DNA from: a virus
Strand: one strand, 5' to 3'
IMG/VR virus record: IMGVR_UViG_3300031974_001744
Coordinates: 1 to 20,365 of that record
DNA: 20,365 nt
The first letter of the stretch is position 1. Each line of letters starts with the position of its first letter. Under the pieces are notes generated by a model, which worked only from the letters and a program-made list of their open reading frames with translations, was not told the origin of the DNA and searched no databases. Position numbers and translations under genes: made by a program. Shown here piece after piece: positions 1 to 7,496 of the stretch.

Positions 1-2
1 AT

Positions 3-551
3 GATTTCCACAAACAAGCATTAGAAAAAATGTTAAAGTTGTCAAAAGTTGTATTGTGGAACATACAAATCGTAACTGGTAGTAAAGAAGCAGTATTTAA
101 ATTGATTGGGGATTTCAACAAAAACATAAAAGATATCATAGTTTGGGATAAAGGATATGGAGAACCTTCATTACACGAGGGAGTATTGAACCGAAGAACA
201 GAATTGATTATTGTTTTTCAACAAAACGCAACAGCAGGTAGATATATAGAAAATTCATATTTCAAACACGGAAGTTTAAACGACTTATGGAAAATAAAAA
301 GACCAAGACACCCAAAAGGACACTCGGCAACATTTCCAATAGAATTGGCAGAAACTGCTATCAGAAGTTTCAGTCCAGAAAATGGTGTTGTAATGGATTG
401 TTTTATGGGAAGTGGAACAACAGGAGTTGTGTGTAATAAACTAAATAGAGATTTTATCGGAATAGAATTGGTCAAAGATTATTTTGACTATTCAAAGAAA
501 AGAATTGAAAACATTGAAAATAATTCTTCAACATTGGAAAAATTTATTTGA
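3..551 (+). CDS. DNA N4/N6-methyltransferase, C-terminal part (5' end outside window)
   Basis: The frame is open from base 3, so the visible ATG at 30 is probably internal and the gene begins upstream of the window. The C-terminal part shows the SAM-binding motif I, DCFMGSGTT (about bases 396-422), followed by a FIGIEL strand. Just before it lies the HPKGHSATFP segment typical of beta-class DNA amino-methyltransferases, in which the catalytic (D/S/N)PP(Y/F/W) motif IV precedes motif I. That catalytic motif is not visible and must lie upstream. The family transfers a methyl group from SAM to adenine N6 or cytosine N4 in duplex DNA. Target specificity cannot be read from this fragment. It may protect phage DNA from host restriction. 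The family call is firm; the role is inferred. Confidence 0.85.
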   Translation, partial: DFHKQALEKMLKLSKVVLWNIQIVTGSKEAVFKLIGDFNKNIKDIIVWDKGYGEPSLHEGVLNRRTELIIVFQQNATAGRYIENSYFKHGSLNDLWKIKRPRHPKGHSATFPIELAETAIRSFSPENGVVMDCFMGSGTTGVVCNKLNRDFIGIELVKDYFDYSKKRIENIENNSSTLEKFI

Positions 552-569
552 TTTTCACAAAACAACATT

Positions 570-578
570 ATATTTATA
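570..578 (+). promoter_or_regulatory. ATATTTATA motif upstream of the clamp gene (candidate phage promoter element)
   Basis: This AT motif sits in the 51-base gap between the methyltransferase and the sliding clamp, 24 bases before the preferred clamp start. The same or a one-base variant motif recurs in four other gaps upstream of gene groups. It matches the T4 late promoter TATAAATA at 6 of 8 positions on this strand, and exactly as its reverse complement. The role is inferred from position and recurrence. Confidence 0.4.
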
Positions 579-602
579 GTTAAATAATAGGAGTAAATGG
601 TT

Positions 603-1334
603 ATGAACAAATCGCAATTAACAAACTTCATCACAAAATATACTTTGGGTGGAGAAATTAAATCAACAAAATGGACTTCAAACGGAACTTCACTATCAAC
701 AAGATTTATCTCAGGTGATAAATCAGTTGTGGGTAATGTAGTTTTGAGTAAGTTTACACATCTAAAACCTTGTGAATTAGGTGTTTACAATACAGCACAA
801 TTATCATCATTATTGTCAGTATTGGGAGATGATGTAGAATTAAATCTATCACAATCAGGTGATAAGTTTATTTCTATGGAGTTAGAAGATACCAAAAGAA
901 AAACAAAATCAAAATATATGTTGAGTGATTTATCGGTTATACCAACACCACCAGAACTTAAAAACTTGCCAGACACATTTGAGTTAGGTATTAAGGTTGA
1001 CCCATATTTCGTTTCAACATTCATTAGTGGTAAAGGTGCTTTATCAGAAGCAGAAACTTTTACTATCTTAACTGAAAACGGAGAAACTAAAATCGTCATT
1101 GGTTATGCAAGTATCGCATCTAATCGTGTAACGATTCCAGTAGAAACCACAAAGGGTGGAGAAATTGAACCAATTAGTTTCAACGCAAATATGTTCGCAT
1201 CAATCTTAAATGCAAATAAAGATTGTGAAAGTGCAACATTAGAAGTTAGTTCCCAAGGGTTGTCAAGAATCAAATTTTCAATTGATAATTATGATTCTGA
1301 ATATTATTTAGTATCAACTCAGGCAGTTAACTAA
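603..1334 (+). CDS. 45: Sliding clamp (DNA polymerase processivity factor, gp45-like)
   Basis: This is a T4 gp45/PCNA-type sliding clamp, which forms a ring tethering the replicative polymerase to DNA; in T4 it also couples late transcription to replication. About 243 residues is close to T4 gp45 (228). Identity rests on overall character (MNKSQLTNF start, FNANMFASIL strand, two-domain beta-rich layout) and on the directly following clamp-loader gene. Two in-frame ATGs are possible, 597 and 603. The AGGAG at 589-593 is 3 bases from the first and 9 from the second, and MNKSQL resembles the T4 start MKLSK, so 603 is preferred. The stop overlaps the next start as TAATG. The motif at 570-578 may drive transcription. 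Confidence 0.88.
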   Translation: MNKSQLTNFITKYTLGGEIKSTKWTSNGTSLSTRFISGDKSVVGNVVLSKFTHLKPCELGVYNTAQLSSLLSVLGDDVELNLSQSGDKFISMELEDTKRKTKSKYMLSDLSVIPTPPELKNLPDTFELGIKVDPYFVSTFISGKGALSEAETFTILTENGETKIVIGYASIASNRVTIPVETTKGGEIEPISFNANMFASILNANKDCESATLEVSSQGLSRIKFSIDNYDSEYYLVSTQAVN

Positions 1335-2257
1335 TGGAGAGTGTAAAACACTCACTTTGGGTTGAGAAATATCGCCCTAATCAATTAGATAATTACATTG
1401 GTAATGACCATTTAAAATCAAAGGTGTCGGTATATTTAGAATCAGGAGATATACCACACCTTCTCTTATTCGGTCGTGCCGGAACAGGTAAAACCACCTT
1501 AGCAAAACTATTGGTTGGTAATATCGATTGTGATTATCTATATATAAACGCATCTGATGAAAATAGTGTTGATGTCGTAAGAGAAAAAGTAAAAAACTTC
1601 GCATCAACATTAGGTTTCAAAGATATGAAAGTGATTATCTTGGACGAGTGTGATTACATTACACCAAACGCACAAGCAGCACTTCGTAATCTTATGGAAA
1701 CTTTCTCAAAGAATTGTCGTTTTATATTGACTTGTAATTATGTTGAGAGAATCATTGACCCGATACAAAGTCGTTGTCAATCATTTCAGATAATTCCACC
1801 GGATAGAAAACAAGTCGCACAACATTTAGCAAACATCTTGAACAACGAAAACATTGAGTATGATGTTAAAGATATCGCAACTATTGTCAATAGTGGTTAT
1901 CCAGATATCAGACGAGTAATCAATGGTTCTCAAAGACAAGTTGTAAATGGTAAATTAGTAATTGATGAAAACACAATTACCCAAAACGATTACAAAACCA
2001 AAGTCTTGGATATATTGAAAACACAAGACAAGAAATCATCATTTCAAAACATCAGACAATTATTGGCAGACTCAAAAGTATCAGACTTTTCAGATTTGTT
2101 TAGGTTGTTGTTTGATACGATTGATGATTGGGGAACAGGACATATCGCAGAGTGTATATTGATTTTATCAAAATATCAACAATCAGACGCAGTCGTAGTG
2201 GATAAAGAAATTAACATTATGGCGATGTTTGTAGAATTAATAGGGAGTATCAAATGA
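1334..2257 (+). CDS. 44: Clamp-loader large subunit, AAA+ ATPase (gp44/RFC-small-like)
   Basis: This ATPase subunit of the clamp loader opens the sliding clamp and places it on primer-template junctions. The 307 residues contain Walker A GRAGTGKT (residues 47-54), Walker B IILDECD (101-107), sensor 1 TCNY (133-136) and the RFC-box arginine-finger motif SRC (146-148), in the order expected for gp44/RFC small subunits. Length fits T4 gp44 (319). The start ATG overlaps the clamp stop by one base (TAATG), so the two are likely translationally coupled. The partner small subunit gp62 is encoded about 5.9 kb downstream at 8147 rather than next door as in T4. Confidence 0.95.
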   Translation: MESVKHSLWVEKYRPNQLDNYIGNDHLKSKVSVYLESGDIPHLLLFGRAGTGKTTLAKLLVGNIDCDYLYINASDENSVDVVREKVKNFASTLGFKDMKVIILDECDYITPNAQAALRNLMETFSKNCRFILTCNYVERIIDPIQSRCQSFQIIPPDRKQVAQHLANILNNENIEYDVKDIATIVNSGYPDIRRVINGSQRQVVNGKLVIDENTITQNDYKTKVLDILKTQDKKSSFQNIRQLLADSKVSDFSDLFRLLFDTIDDWGTGHIAECILILSKYQQSDAVVVDKEINIMAMFVELIGSIK

Positions 2258-2496
2258 GTAATCCAAAACCAATGCCACCAAAATCTGAAGTTCAATTAGA
2301 TTTAGGTGAAGCAGATACAATAAAATGTGATGAATGTGGAAACGCATCATTTATTCAATCTTTCTTTTTAAAGAAAATATCTGCATTGATGAGTCCAACA
2401 GGTAAAGAGGCAATTGTTCCAGTTCAAGTATTTAGTTGTGGTAATTGTGGAGTTGTTCCACAAAAAATGTTAGAAGGTAGTGGACTTGAAAAATAA
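2254..2496 (+). CDS. Small zinc-ribbon protein
   Basis: This 80-residue protein has two CxxC pairs, IKCDECG (about residues 24-30) and FSCGNCG (about 60-66), spaced as in a zinc ribbon. It has no other recognisable domain. It overlaps the gp44 stop by four bases (ATGA) and its own stop overlaps the next start (TAATG), so it is translated with the replication genes. A zinc ribbon could bind nucleic acid or a protein partner of the replisome or RNA polymerase; nothing in the sequence decides between these. The call rests on the cysteine spacing. The function is unknown. Confidence 0.75.
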   Translation: MSNPKPMPPKSEVQLDLGEADTIKCDECGNASFIQSFFLKKISALMSPTGKEAIVPVQVFSCGNCGVVPQKMLEGSGLEK

Positions 2497-2996
2497 TGTA
2501 TATAGACCACGATAGGAAGTTAGTTTTTGTTCACATATCAAGAACAGGTGGCTCAAGTATAAAAACTGCTTTAAATCTACACGACAAACAATATAATGAA
2601 CACTATCATTTAGATTATTCTTACATACCAAAAGAATGTAAAGACTATTTTAAGTTTGCATTTGTAAGAAACCCATTTGATAGATTTGTTTCATTATATC
2701 ATTACAGACCAAAAGGTTTAAGTTTTTCTGAATGGTTAGATAACATAAATTTAGTATATGTTCAACAAGTTGACTATGGAGTAGAAAAATTAGACTTTGT
2801 AGGTAGATATGAAAATCTACAAGATGATTTTAATAAACATTTTGAAGGACAATTGACTATTGAAAATCCAACAGAATCATTTTCTATTATTAAAAACAAA
2901 CATTACACAGAATATTACGATGATGATACGATTAAAAAGGTAAGTAAGTTGGCAGAAAAGGATATTAGTAAATTTAACTACGAATTTGGAAAATGA
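2496..2996 (+). CDS. Sulfotransferase-like protein (Sulfotransfer_2-type, PAPS-dependent)
   Basis: Members of this family move a sulfuryl group from PAPS to a hydroxyl or amine, often on a carbohydrate. The N-terminal VHISRTGGSS (residues 12-21) matches the 5'-phosphosulfate binding loop, where PKTGGT/S is usual. FAFVRNPFDRFVSLY (54-68) matches the 3'-phosphate binding element with the conserved R-N-P-x-x-R-x-x-S pattern. At 166 residues it is short for the family (often 200-300) but still has both PAPS elements. It is the first gene of the block separating gp44 from gp62 and overlaps both neighbours. The acceptor is unknown; a phage or host glycan, or a virion protein, is possible. The fold call is good; catalytic activity is inferred. 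Confidence 0.8.
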   Translation: MYIDHDRKLVFVHISRTGGSSIKTALNLHDKQYNEHYHLDYSYIPKECKDYFKFAFVRNPFDRFVSLYHYRPKGLSFSEWLDNINLVYVQQVDYGVEKLDFVGRYENLQDDFNKHFEGQLTIENPTESFSIIKNKHYTEYYDDDTIKKVSKLAEKDISKFNYEFGK

Positions 2997-3517
2997 AAAA
3001 CAAGTTTAAATTTGGAAATTTAGAATTTACTCTTACTAAAAAAACACCAACAGATGAAATGTTCCAACAATGGAAACAAGAATTTTTCAGTATACCAGAA
3101 GTAAATAATTATAAAGTTTGGTTAACGGGTGGATTTTTAGAAGACTGGGAAACTAACGATATTGATTTGATATTAACTGGTAAACCTAATCTAAAAGAAA
3201 TAAAGAATCTATTATATCAAGCCAGAATCATTGGTGTAAAGTATGGATTACTAATTGATATATCACATTGGGATACAGAACCTTTGTATATTTATGAAAA
3301 TTATCCAAGTGTTTGGGGTGTAGGAACTGGTGTTGAAAAGTTTGTTGTGGAAAAACTAAACATTGATTTCAAACTATTTATTAATGACGAATTAATAAAA
3401 CAAGTAAAAGAATATGAAAAAGTTATAGAGGGTTTGTATAGATATAAATTTACATATCCAACGAAAAAGCAAATCACAAGAAATTATAAATCAAAACCAA
3501 TATTACTAAATGGATAA
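2993..3517 (+). CDS. Predicted nucleotidyltransferase-fold protein
   Basis: WLTGGFLEDW (residues 43-52) followed by TNDIDLIL (54-61) gives the GG...DxD pattern of the polymerase-beta-type nucleotidyltransferase superfamily. A possible third carboxylate is D89 in LLIDIS. These enzymes move NMP groups to proteins, RNA, antibiotics or sugars. The 174-residue length suits a minimal one-domain member. It overlaps the sulfotransferase stop (ATGA) and the next gene by 8 bases. Substrate is unknown. Sequence outside the motif gives no further clue, so this is a superfamily-level call only. Confidence 0.6.
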   Translation: MKNKFKFGNLEFTLTKKTPTDEMFQQWKQEFFSIPEVNNYKVWLTGGFLEDWETNDIDLILTGKPNLKEIKNLLYQARIIGVKYGLLIDISHWDTEPLYIYENYPSVWGVGTGVEKFVVEKLNIDFKLFINDELIKQVKEYEKVIEGLYRYKFTYPTKKQITRNYKSKPILLNG

Positions 3518-4184
3518 AAAAATAAGATATAATGTGGAAAGGTTTTACTATGATAACTATAAGGTAAACAAAGACGGAACTGAAAGAGGACTAAACATTT
3601 ATGAAAATAATTTTGGTAGATTAGAGGGTGGAAGACAACACGACCCGATTTACAATAATCCAAATGCTAAAAAACAAATTTATACTTTTGGTTGTAGTTG
3701 GACTTATGGTTGGGGTGTAGAACAAACCGAAACTTTTACTCATTTACTCGGAGATGAAAACACAGCAGTTCATAATTACGGAGCAGGTGGAACAGGTTTA
3801 GATTTCACAATCAAGACTTTATCAGAAGTTTATATACCAACATCAACACGACAAATATTTGTCATTACGGTTCCACATTATTTTAGAAGAACTTGGTTTG
3901 ATGATGACGGAGTGGTTTACAAACCTTGGGAGTTGAAAGAGTTCGTTGACTTCAACGAGTATAATAATTATTTTTATTTTTTACACCAATATAATTTAGT
4001 AAATACATTTGTAGGTCGTGATAAAATTATTTGGGGGACTTGGGACGGAGACTTACCAAAAGAAATGTTTGATGTAAAGTTTGAAACATATGATTTGGTT
4101 GAGGATAAATTACATCCAGGTATAGAATCACATAAAAGATATGCAGAGAAAATAAAAGATGTATTACAAGATAGATTTAAGTAA
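3510..4184 (+). CDS. SGNH/GDSL-type hydrolase (esterase/deacylase-like)
   Basis: The 224-residue protein carries YTFGCSWTYGWG (residues 58-69), with Ser63 as the likely nucleophile of block I. NYGAGGTG (89-96) fits the block II glycine, and DKLHPG (199-204) supplies Asp199 and His202 of the block V DxxH. The usual block III GxND is not obvious; VITVPHYF (118-125) occupies about that place. SGNH proteins hydrolyse ester or acetyl groups on lipids and glycans, and some act as O-acetyltransferase partners. Lying between a sulfotransferase-like gene and a GNAT gene, it may trim or modify a glycan, but the substrate is inferred. There is no signal peptide, so a cytoplasmic or virion location is likely. 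Confidence 0.75.
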   Translation: MDKKIRYNVERFYYDNYKVNKDGTERGLNIYENNFGRLEGGRQHDPIYNNPNAKKQIYTFGCSWTYGWGVEQTETFTHLLGDENTAVHNYGAGGTGLDFTIKTLSEVYIPTSTRQIFVITVPHYFRRTWFDDDGVVYKPWELKEFVDFNEYNNYFYFLHQYNLVNTFVGRDKIIWGTWDGDLPKEMFDVKFETYDLVEDKLHPGIESHKRYAEKIKDVLQDRFK

Positions 4185-4602
4185 TTACGAACCACGAGAA
4201 GTTCAAAAGTATCAAGAGTTTACAAACTACAATGATATTAGTTCAGAACAAATACAAGTGATATCAGAGGAATTATCTGAATTTAAAGATTCGTTTGGGA
4301 AAGATTGGCAAGAGTGGAATTTAAAAGACCTACGAAGTAGATTAAAAGACAATTGGACATTTTATTTAACGGAGTGTGGTTGGGCATTTATAGATTGGAA
4401 TAGAAAATATCCTTATTTGTGTAATCGTTATGTAATTCCAGAACATAGAAATAAAGGATTAGGAAGTGATTTAGTATGGTTGAGGTGTAATGAAATCAAA
4501 CAACAAGGATACAATTACGCAATGATTAAGTTAGAGGATTGGAATACACCAGCAAAATCAGTTATGAAAGAAGATATTTTCACACAATTAAAGGATATTT
4601 GA
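4159..4602 (+). CDS. GNAT-family N-acetyltransferase
   Basis: The 147-residue protein has the GNAT acetyl-CoA pyrophosphate-binding motif A, RNKGLG (residues 97-102, RxxGxG), directly after the strand YVIPEH, and an upstream WAFIDW strand. The family acetylates amines of small molecules, sugars or protein termini. The ATG at 4159 lies 26 bases inside the SGNH hydrolase gene, an unusually long overlap here. No later in-frame ATG precedes the body of the domain, and the N-terminal part is less conserved-looking, so the true start is uncertain. The gene ends just before the ATATTTATA motif at 4602, where a new transcription unit may begin. Confidence 0.75.
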   Translation: MYYKIDLSNYEPREVQKYQEFTNYNDISSEQIQVISEELSEFKDSFGKDWQEWNLKDLRSRLKDNWTFYLTECGWAFIDWNRKYPYLCNRYVIPEHRNKGLGSDLVWLRCNEIKQQGYNYAMIKLEDWNTPAKSVMKEDIFTQLKDI

Positions 4603-4610
4603 TATTTATA
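4602..4610 (+). promoter_or_regulatory. ATATTTATA motif upstream of the triple-Hint gene
   Basis: The motif overlaps the GNAT stop codon and sits 14 bases before the ATG at 4625, followed by an AGGA ribosome-binding site at 4614-4617. It is identical to the copies at 570 and 10645. The promoter role is inferred from recurrence in gaps. Confidence 0.4.
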
Positions 4611-4624
4611 TATAGGAAAAAATT

Positions 4625-6889
4625 ATGTCAGCAGAATCAAAAATAGAAAATTATTTAAATTATATCACCGGAAGTGCAGGTGGTTGGCCATCAAACACTA
4701 ATGTCGGTATCCTTGTGGGTATCGATTATTTCATAGAAACAGGTTCTAACAACATTTACTTTAGTGAAATGAACACTGCTTGTGGGGTTAGTGGTGAACT
4801 ATCAAGACAAGAAGATACTTTTGATAAGATTTCTGATTATGCAGTATCTCAAAGTTGCACAACAGCATACATTTATGGACGACACGATGAACAAAAACAC
4901 AATCCTTCTTCATTTCAAGAACCTATAATTAGTGCAAGTTTTGCAAGACACGGAATATCAGTTAATTTTGAATACAATGACGATATGTCACACACTTATT
5001 TCTCACAACGAGGTAGTGATGACTATACAGGTAGTTTCCACTTATTTATACAAGCACCTTGGTATAGTGATGATACATTATTCAACATCGTTAGTGGTTC
5101 ATTTAACAAAAGTTCTTTTAGAACCATTTTATCATCATCACCTGAAAGTGCAAGTTTAATACCATTATTTGATAAAGATAATTATACACCTAATACTAAC
5201 TTTCCAGATTATGTAATAAAACAACCAACAGCTCATTCAGCACTGGGAAGTGGTAATATAGGATTTAAAAAATATCAATCCGGAACCACTACTTATCAAG
5301 ACGCAATAGACAATGGTAACATAACTGAAAAGTTCATAGTATCAAGTGGTAGTTATGATGGCGAACAAGGACACTTACTTACGAATAAAAAATATTACTG
5401 GATAACACCAACGGAGATTATAAACGCAGGGCAAAATGTTGACCAAAGTTTGACAAATTCAAGTAAATTAATTATGTCGGGAAGTGAAACTTATTACCCA
5501 CAAGCAAGATTCATAAGAATAGTCGCAAGTGGAAGTTTAATCAATATGTTTGACGGTTCAACAAAACAAATTCAAGATGTAGAAGTTGGGGATGTCGTTA
5601 AATCATATCAACCATATGGAATGCCAGATGAGTCTGAAGGTATTGACTGGATAAATTACACAACCACAGATTTAAGTGGTTCATTTTCTTCTGGTTCTAT
5701 TGTTGTTGAGACATTAAATAAACAAAGTTATGGATATTATTTAATCAACGGAAGTATAAAAGTTCCTGCGGCTCCACACACTTTACACGGAGGTGGAAAA
5801 TTCTTTTGTAAAACAGGAGACACTTGGAACTGGAAACAATCAACTGATATATCAATAGGAGACTACTTTTTAAGCAGTGATGGTAGTGAGTTAGAAATTA
5901 CATCAAAAGTTGAGGTATTATCAGATGAAACATTTTACGGATTAAATGTTGAAGATATAGATACATATTTTCAATCAAATATATTAGTTCATAATTTACC
6001 ACCACTATGTTTTGTAGCAGGAACACCAATCACAATGGGAGATGGAACTAAAAAAGAAATAGAATTGATTAAAATTGGTGATGAAGTTAAAAATTATGAC
6101 TTTGATACCAAAGAAATTAAAATAGGTAAAGTATTATCGACTAAAAAACCAGTTAACAAATACATTGTAGAAATAAGTTTTGGTGATAAAAAAACAAAAA
6201 ACACATTCGACCACCCGTATTGGGTAGTTGGAAAAGGTTGGTCATCATATAAACCAGAGTGGACAGAAAAAAAATATAACATCAAATCCGAACAATTAGA
6301 AGTAGGAGATAAGTGTTTAGAACTTCAAGGTAATGAAATTGTAGAAACTAAAGTAACAAATATTCAAGAAGATATTAATCCAATACAAACTTATTCGTTA
6401 GAAATAGAAACACATAAAAATTATTTCGCTAACGATATGTTAGTTCACAACAAATCAAGTTTTTGTTTCACTTATGATACAATGATTACTTTATCAGACG
6501 GAACATATCAACCAATCATAAAAATTAGACCGGGTGATATGATAAAAACATATGATGTTGAGAATAATAAAATTCAGGACTCAAAAGTTTTAGAAGTCAT
6601 AAAGATAAGACACGATAATATAGTAACTTACACTTTTGATGACGACTCTACAATCACAGCAACAGATGACCACCCATTTTATATTGTCGGAGATTCTGAA
6701 GTAGATTCAGATTACAGACCACTAAAAATAGGAGATTTAGTTTTGACTGATGAATTAAATAAATTAAAAGTAGTTCATATAGAGGTTATAAATAAAGAAG
6801 AAATAACATACAATATTAATTCTACAAATAATGGTGTTAATTACTTTGCAAATAAGGTTTTAGTTTCTGATGAGTCTGATACAGAATAG
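4625..6889 (+). CDS. Large protein with three tandem C-terminal Hint (hedgehog/intein) domains
   Basis: The 754-residue protein has an N-terminal part (1-300) rich in Ser, Asn, Gly and aromatic residues, then three Hint-like domains. Hint 1 (about 302-457) begins SGSLINMFDG and ends NILVHN, with Ser in place of the starting Cys. Hint 2 (462-609) is the most canonical: CFVAGTPITMGDG start (Cys462), block-B-like TFDHPYWV with His530, and YFANDMLVHN end. Hint 3 (614-748) has CFTYDTMITLSDG (Cys614) and DDHPFYIV (His683), but ends VLVSDES with no His-Asn. Hint domains self-cleave or splice proteins. The residues after the two HN ends are Leu and Lys, not Cys/Ser/Thr, which argues against standard splicing and fits bacterial-intein-like cleavage or a purely structural use. 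A virion role for the N-terminal part is inferred. Confidence 0.85.
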   Translation: MSAESKIENYLNYITGSAGGWPSNTNVGILVGIDYFIETGSNNIYFSEMNTACGVSGELSRQEDTFDKISDYAVSQSCTTAYIYGRHDEQKHNPSSFQEPIISASFARHGISVNFEYNDDMSHTYFSQRGSDDYTGSFHLFIQAPWYSDDTLFNIVSGSFNKSSFRTILSSSPESASLIPLFDKDNYTPNTNFPDYVIKQPTAHSALGSGNIGFKKYQSGTTTYQDAIDNGNITEKFIVSSGSYDGEQGHLLTNKKYYWITPTEIINAGQNVDQSLTNSSKLIMSGSETYYPQARFIRIVASGSLINMFDGSTKQIQDVEVGDVVKSYQPYGMPDESEGIDWINYTTTDLSGSFSSGSIVVETLNKQSYGYYLINGSIKVPAAPHTLHGGGKFFCKTGDTWNWKQSTDISIGDYFLSSDGSELEITSKVEVLSDETFYGLNVEDIDTYFQSNILVHNLPPLCFVAGTPITMGDGTKKEIELIKIGDEVKNYDFDTKEIKIGKVLSTKKPVNKYIVEISFGDKKTKNTFDHPYWVVGKGWSSYKPEWTEKKYNIKSEQLEVGDKCLELQGNEIVETKVTNIQEDINPIQTYSLEIETHKNYFANDMLVHNKSSFCFTYDTMITLSDGTYQPIIKIRPGDMIKTYDVENNKIQDSKVLEVIKIRHDNIVTYTFDDDSTITATDDHPFYIVGDSEVDSDYRPLKIGDLVLTDELNKLKVVHIEVINKEEITYNINSTNNGVNYFANKVLVSDESDTE

Positions 6890-7496
6890 AGACTTCAAAT
6901 TTTCAATACAAATATCTACATTTTTATCACACGAAAAGTGTGATGAATTAATAGAACAAATAACCACAACAGAACAAATGGTTCCGGGCGCAGTTGGTAG
7001 TGAAAGAGGAGAAACAGCAATTATACCGGAAATAAGAGTAACGGAAGAGTGGTATTTATTTGACCAACCATATAATAAATATAGACCAGATAAATGTAAT
7101 GGGGATTGGAAATGGCTACAAGACAAAATATATCAGGTGGTTAAATTAGTAAATCAAGGTGTATTTCACTTTGATGTTGAGGGAGTAGGTGACGAATTAA
7201 AACTTATCAAATATCACCAAGGTGGATTTTATAGTTGGCATACAGACTTTAATGCGGGAGATAGTTCATTAAGAAAACTGACTGCGATTGTCCAATTAAC
7301 AGACCCGAGTGAATATGAGGGTGGAGATGTTCAGTTTGCTATCCAAGATAAACATACAAAAGAGTGGTATACAATAAATAAATTGAAAGGTTCACTAACA
7401 ATATTTCCAACATTTTTATCACACAGAGTAACACCAGTCACTAAAGGAACAAGATATGTATTACAAGAATTTTACACAGGAAACCATTTTAAATGA
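6870..7496 (+). CDS. 2OG-Fe(II) oxygenase (prolyl hydroxylase/PKHD-like), copy 1
   Basis: The 208-residue protein has the iron ligands His124 and Asp126 in YSWHTDF, distal His185 in FLSHRVTPV, and Arg195 in TKGTRYVL as the 2-oxoglutarate anchor. EYEGGDVQF (148-156) is the strand typical of P4H/PKHD-type enzymes. These hydroxylate protein side chains or small molecules using O2 and 2-oxoglutarate. The ATG lies 20 bases inside the Hint gene and the only upstream SD candidate is weak (AAGG at 6854-6857), so coupling to the Hint gene seems likely. Copy 2 follows immediately with a four-base overlap. A substrate among phage structural proteins, possibly the neighbouring Hint protein, is a guess from position. 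Confidence 0.9.
   Translation: MSLIQNRDFKFSIQISTFLSHEKCDELIEQITTTEQMVPGAVGSERGETAIIPEIRVTEEWYLFDQPYNKYRPDKCNGDWKWLQDKIYQVVKLVNQGVFHFDVEGVGDELKLIKYHQGGFYSWHTDFNAGDSSLRKLTAIVQLTDPSEYEGGDVQFAIQDKHTKEWYTINKLKGSLTIFPTFLSHRVTPVTKGTRYVLQEFYTGNHFK

Noticed and set aside
4625-6889. True protein-splicing inteins in the large protein
   Set aside because: Residues following the His-Asn ends are Leu and Lys instead of Cys/Ser/Thr, and the third domain lacks the His-Asn end, so standard splicing is not supported.
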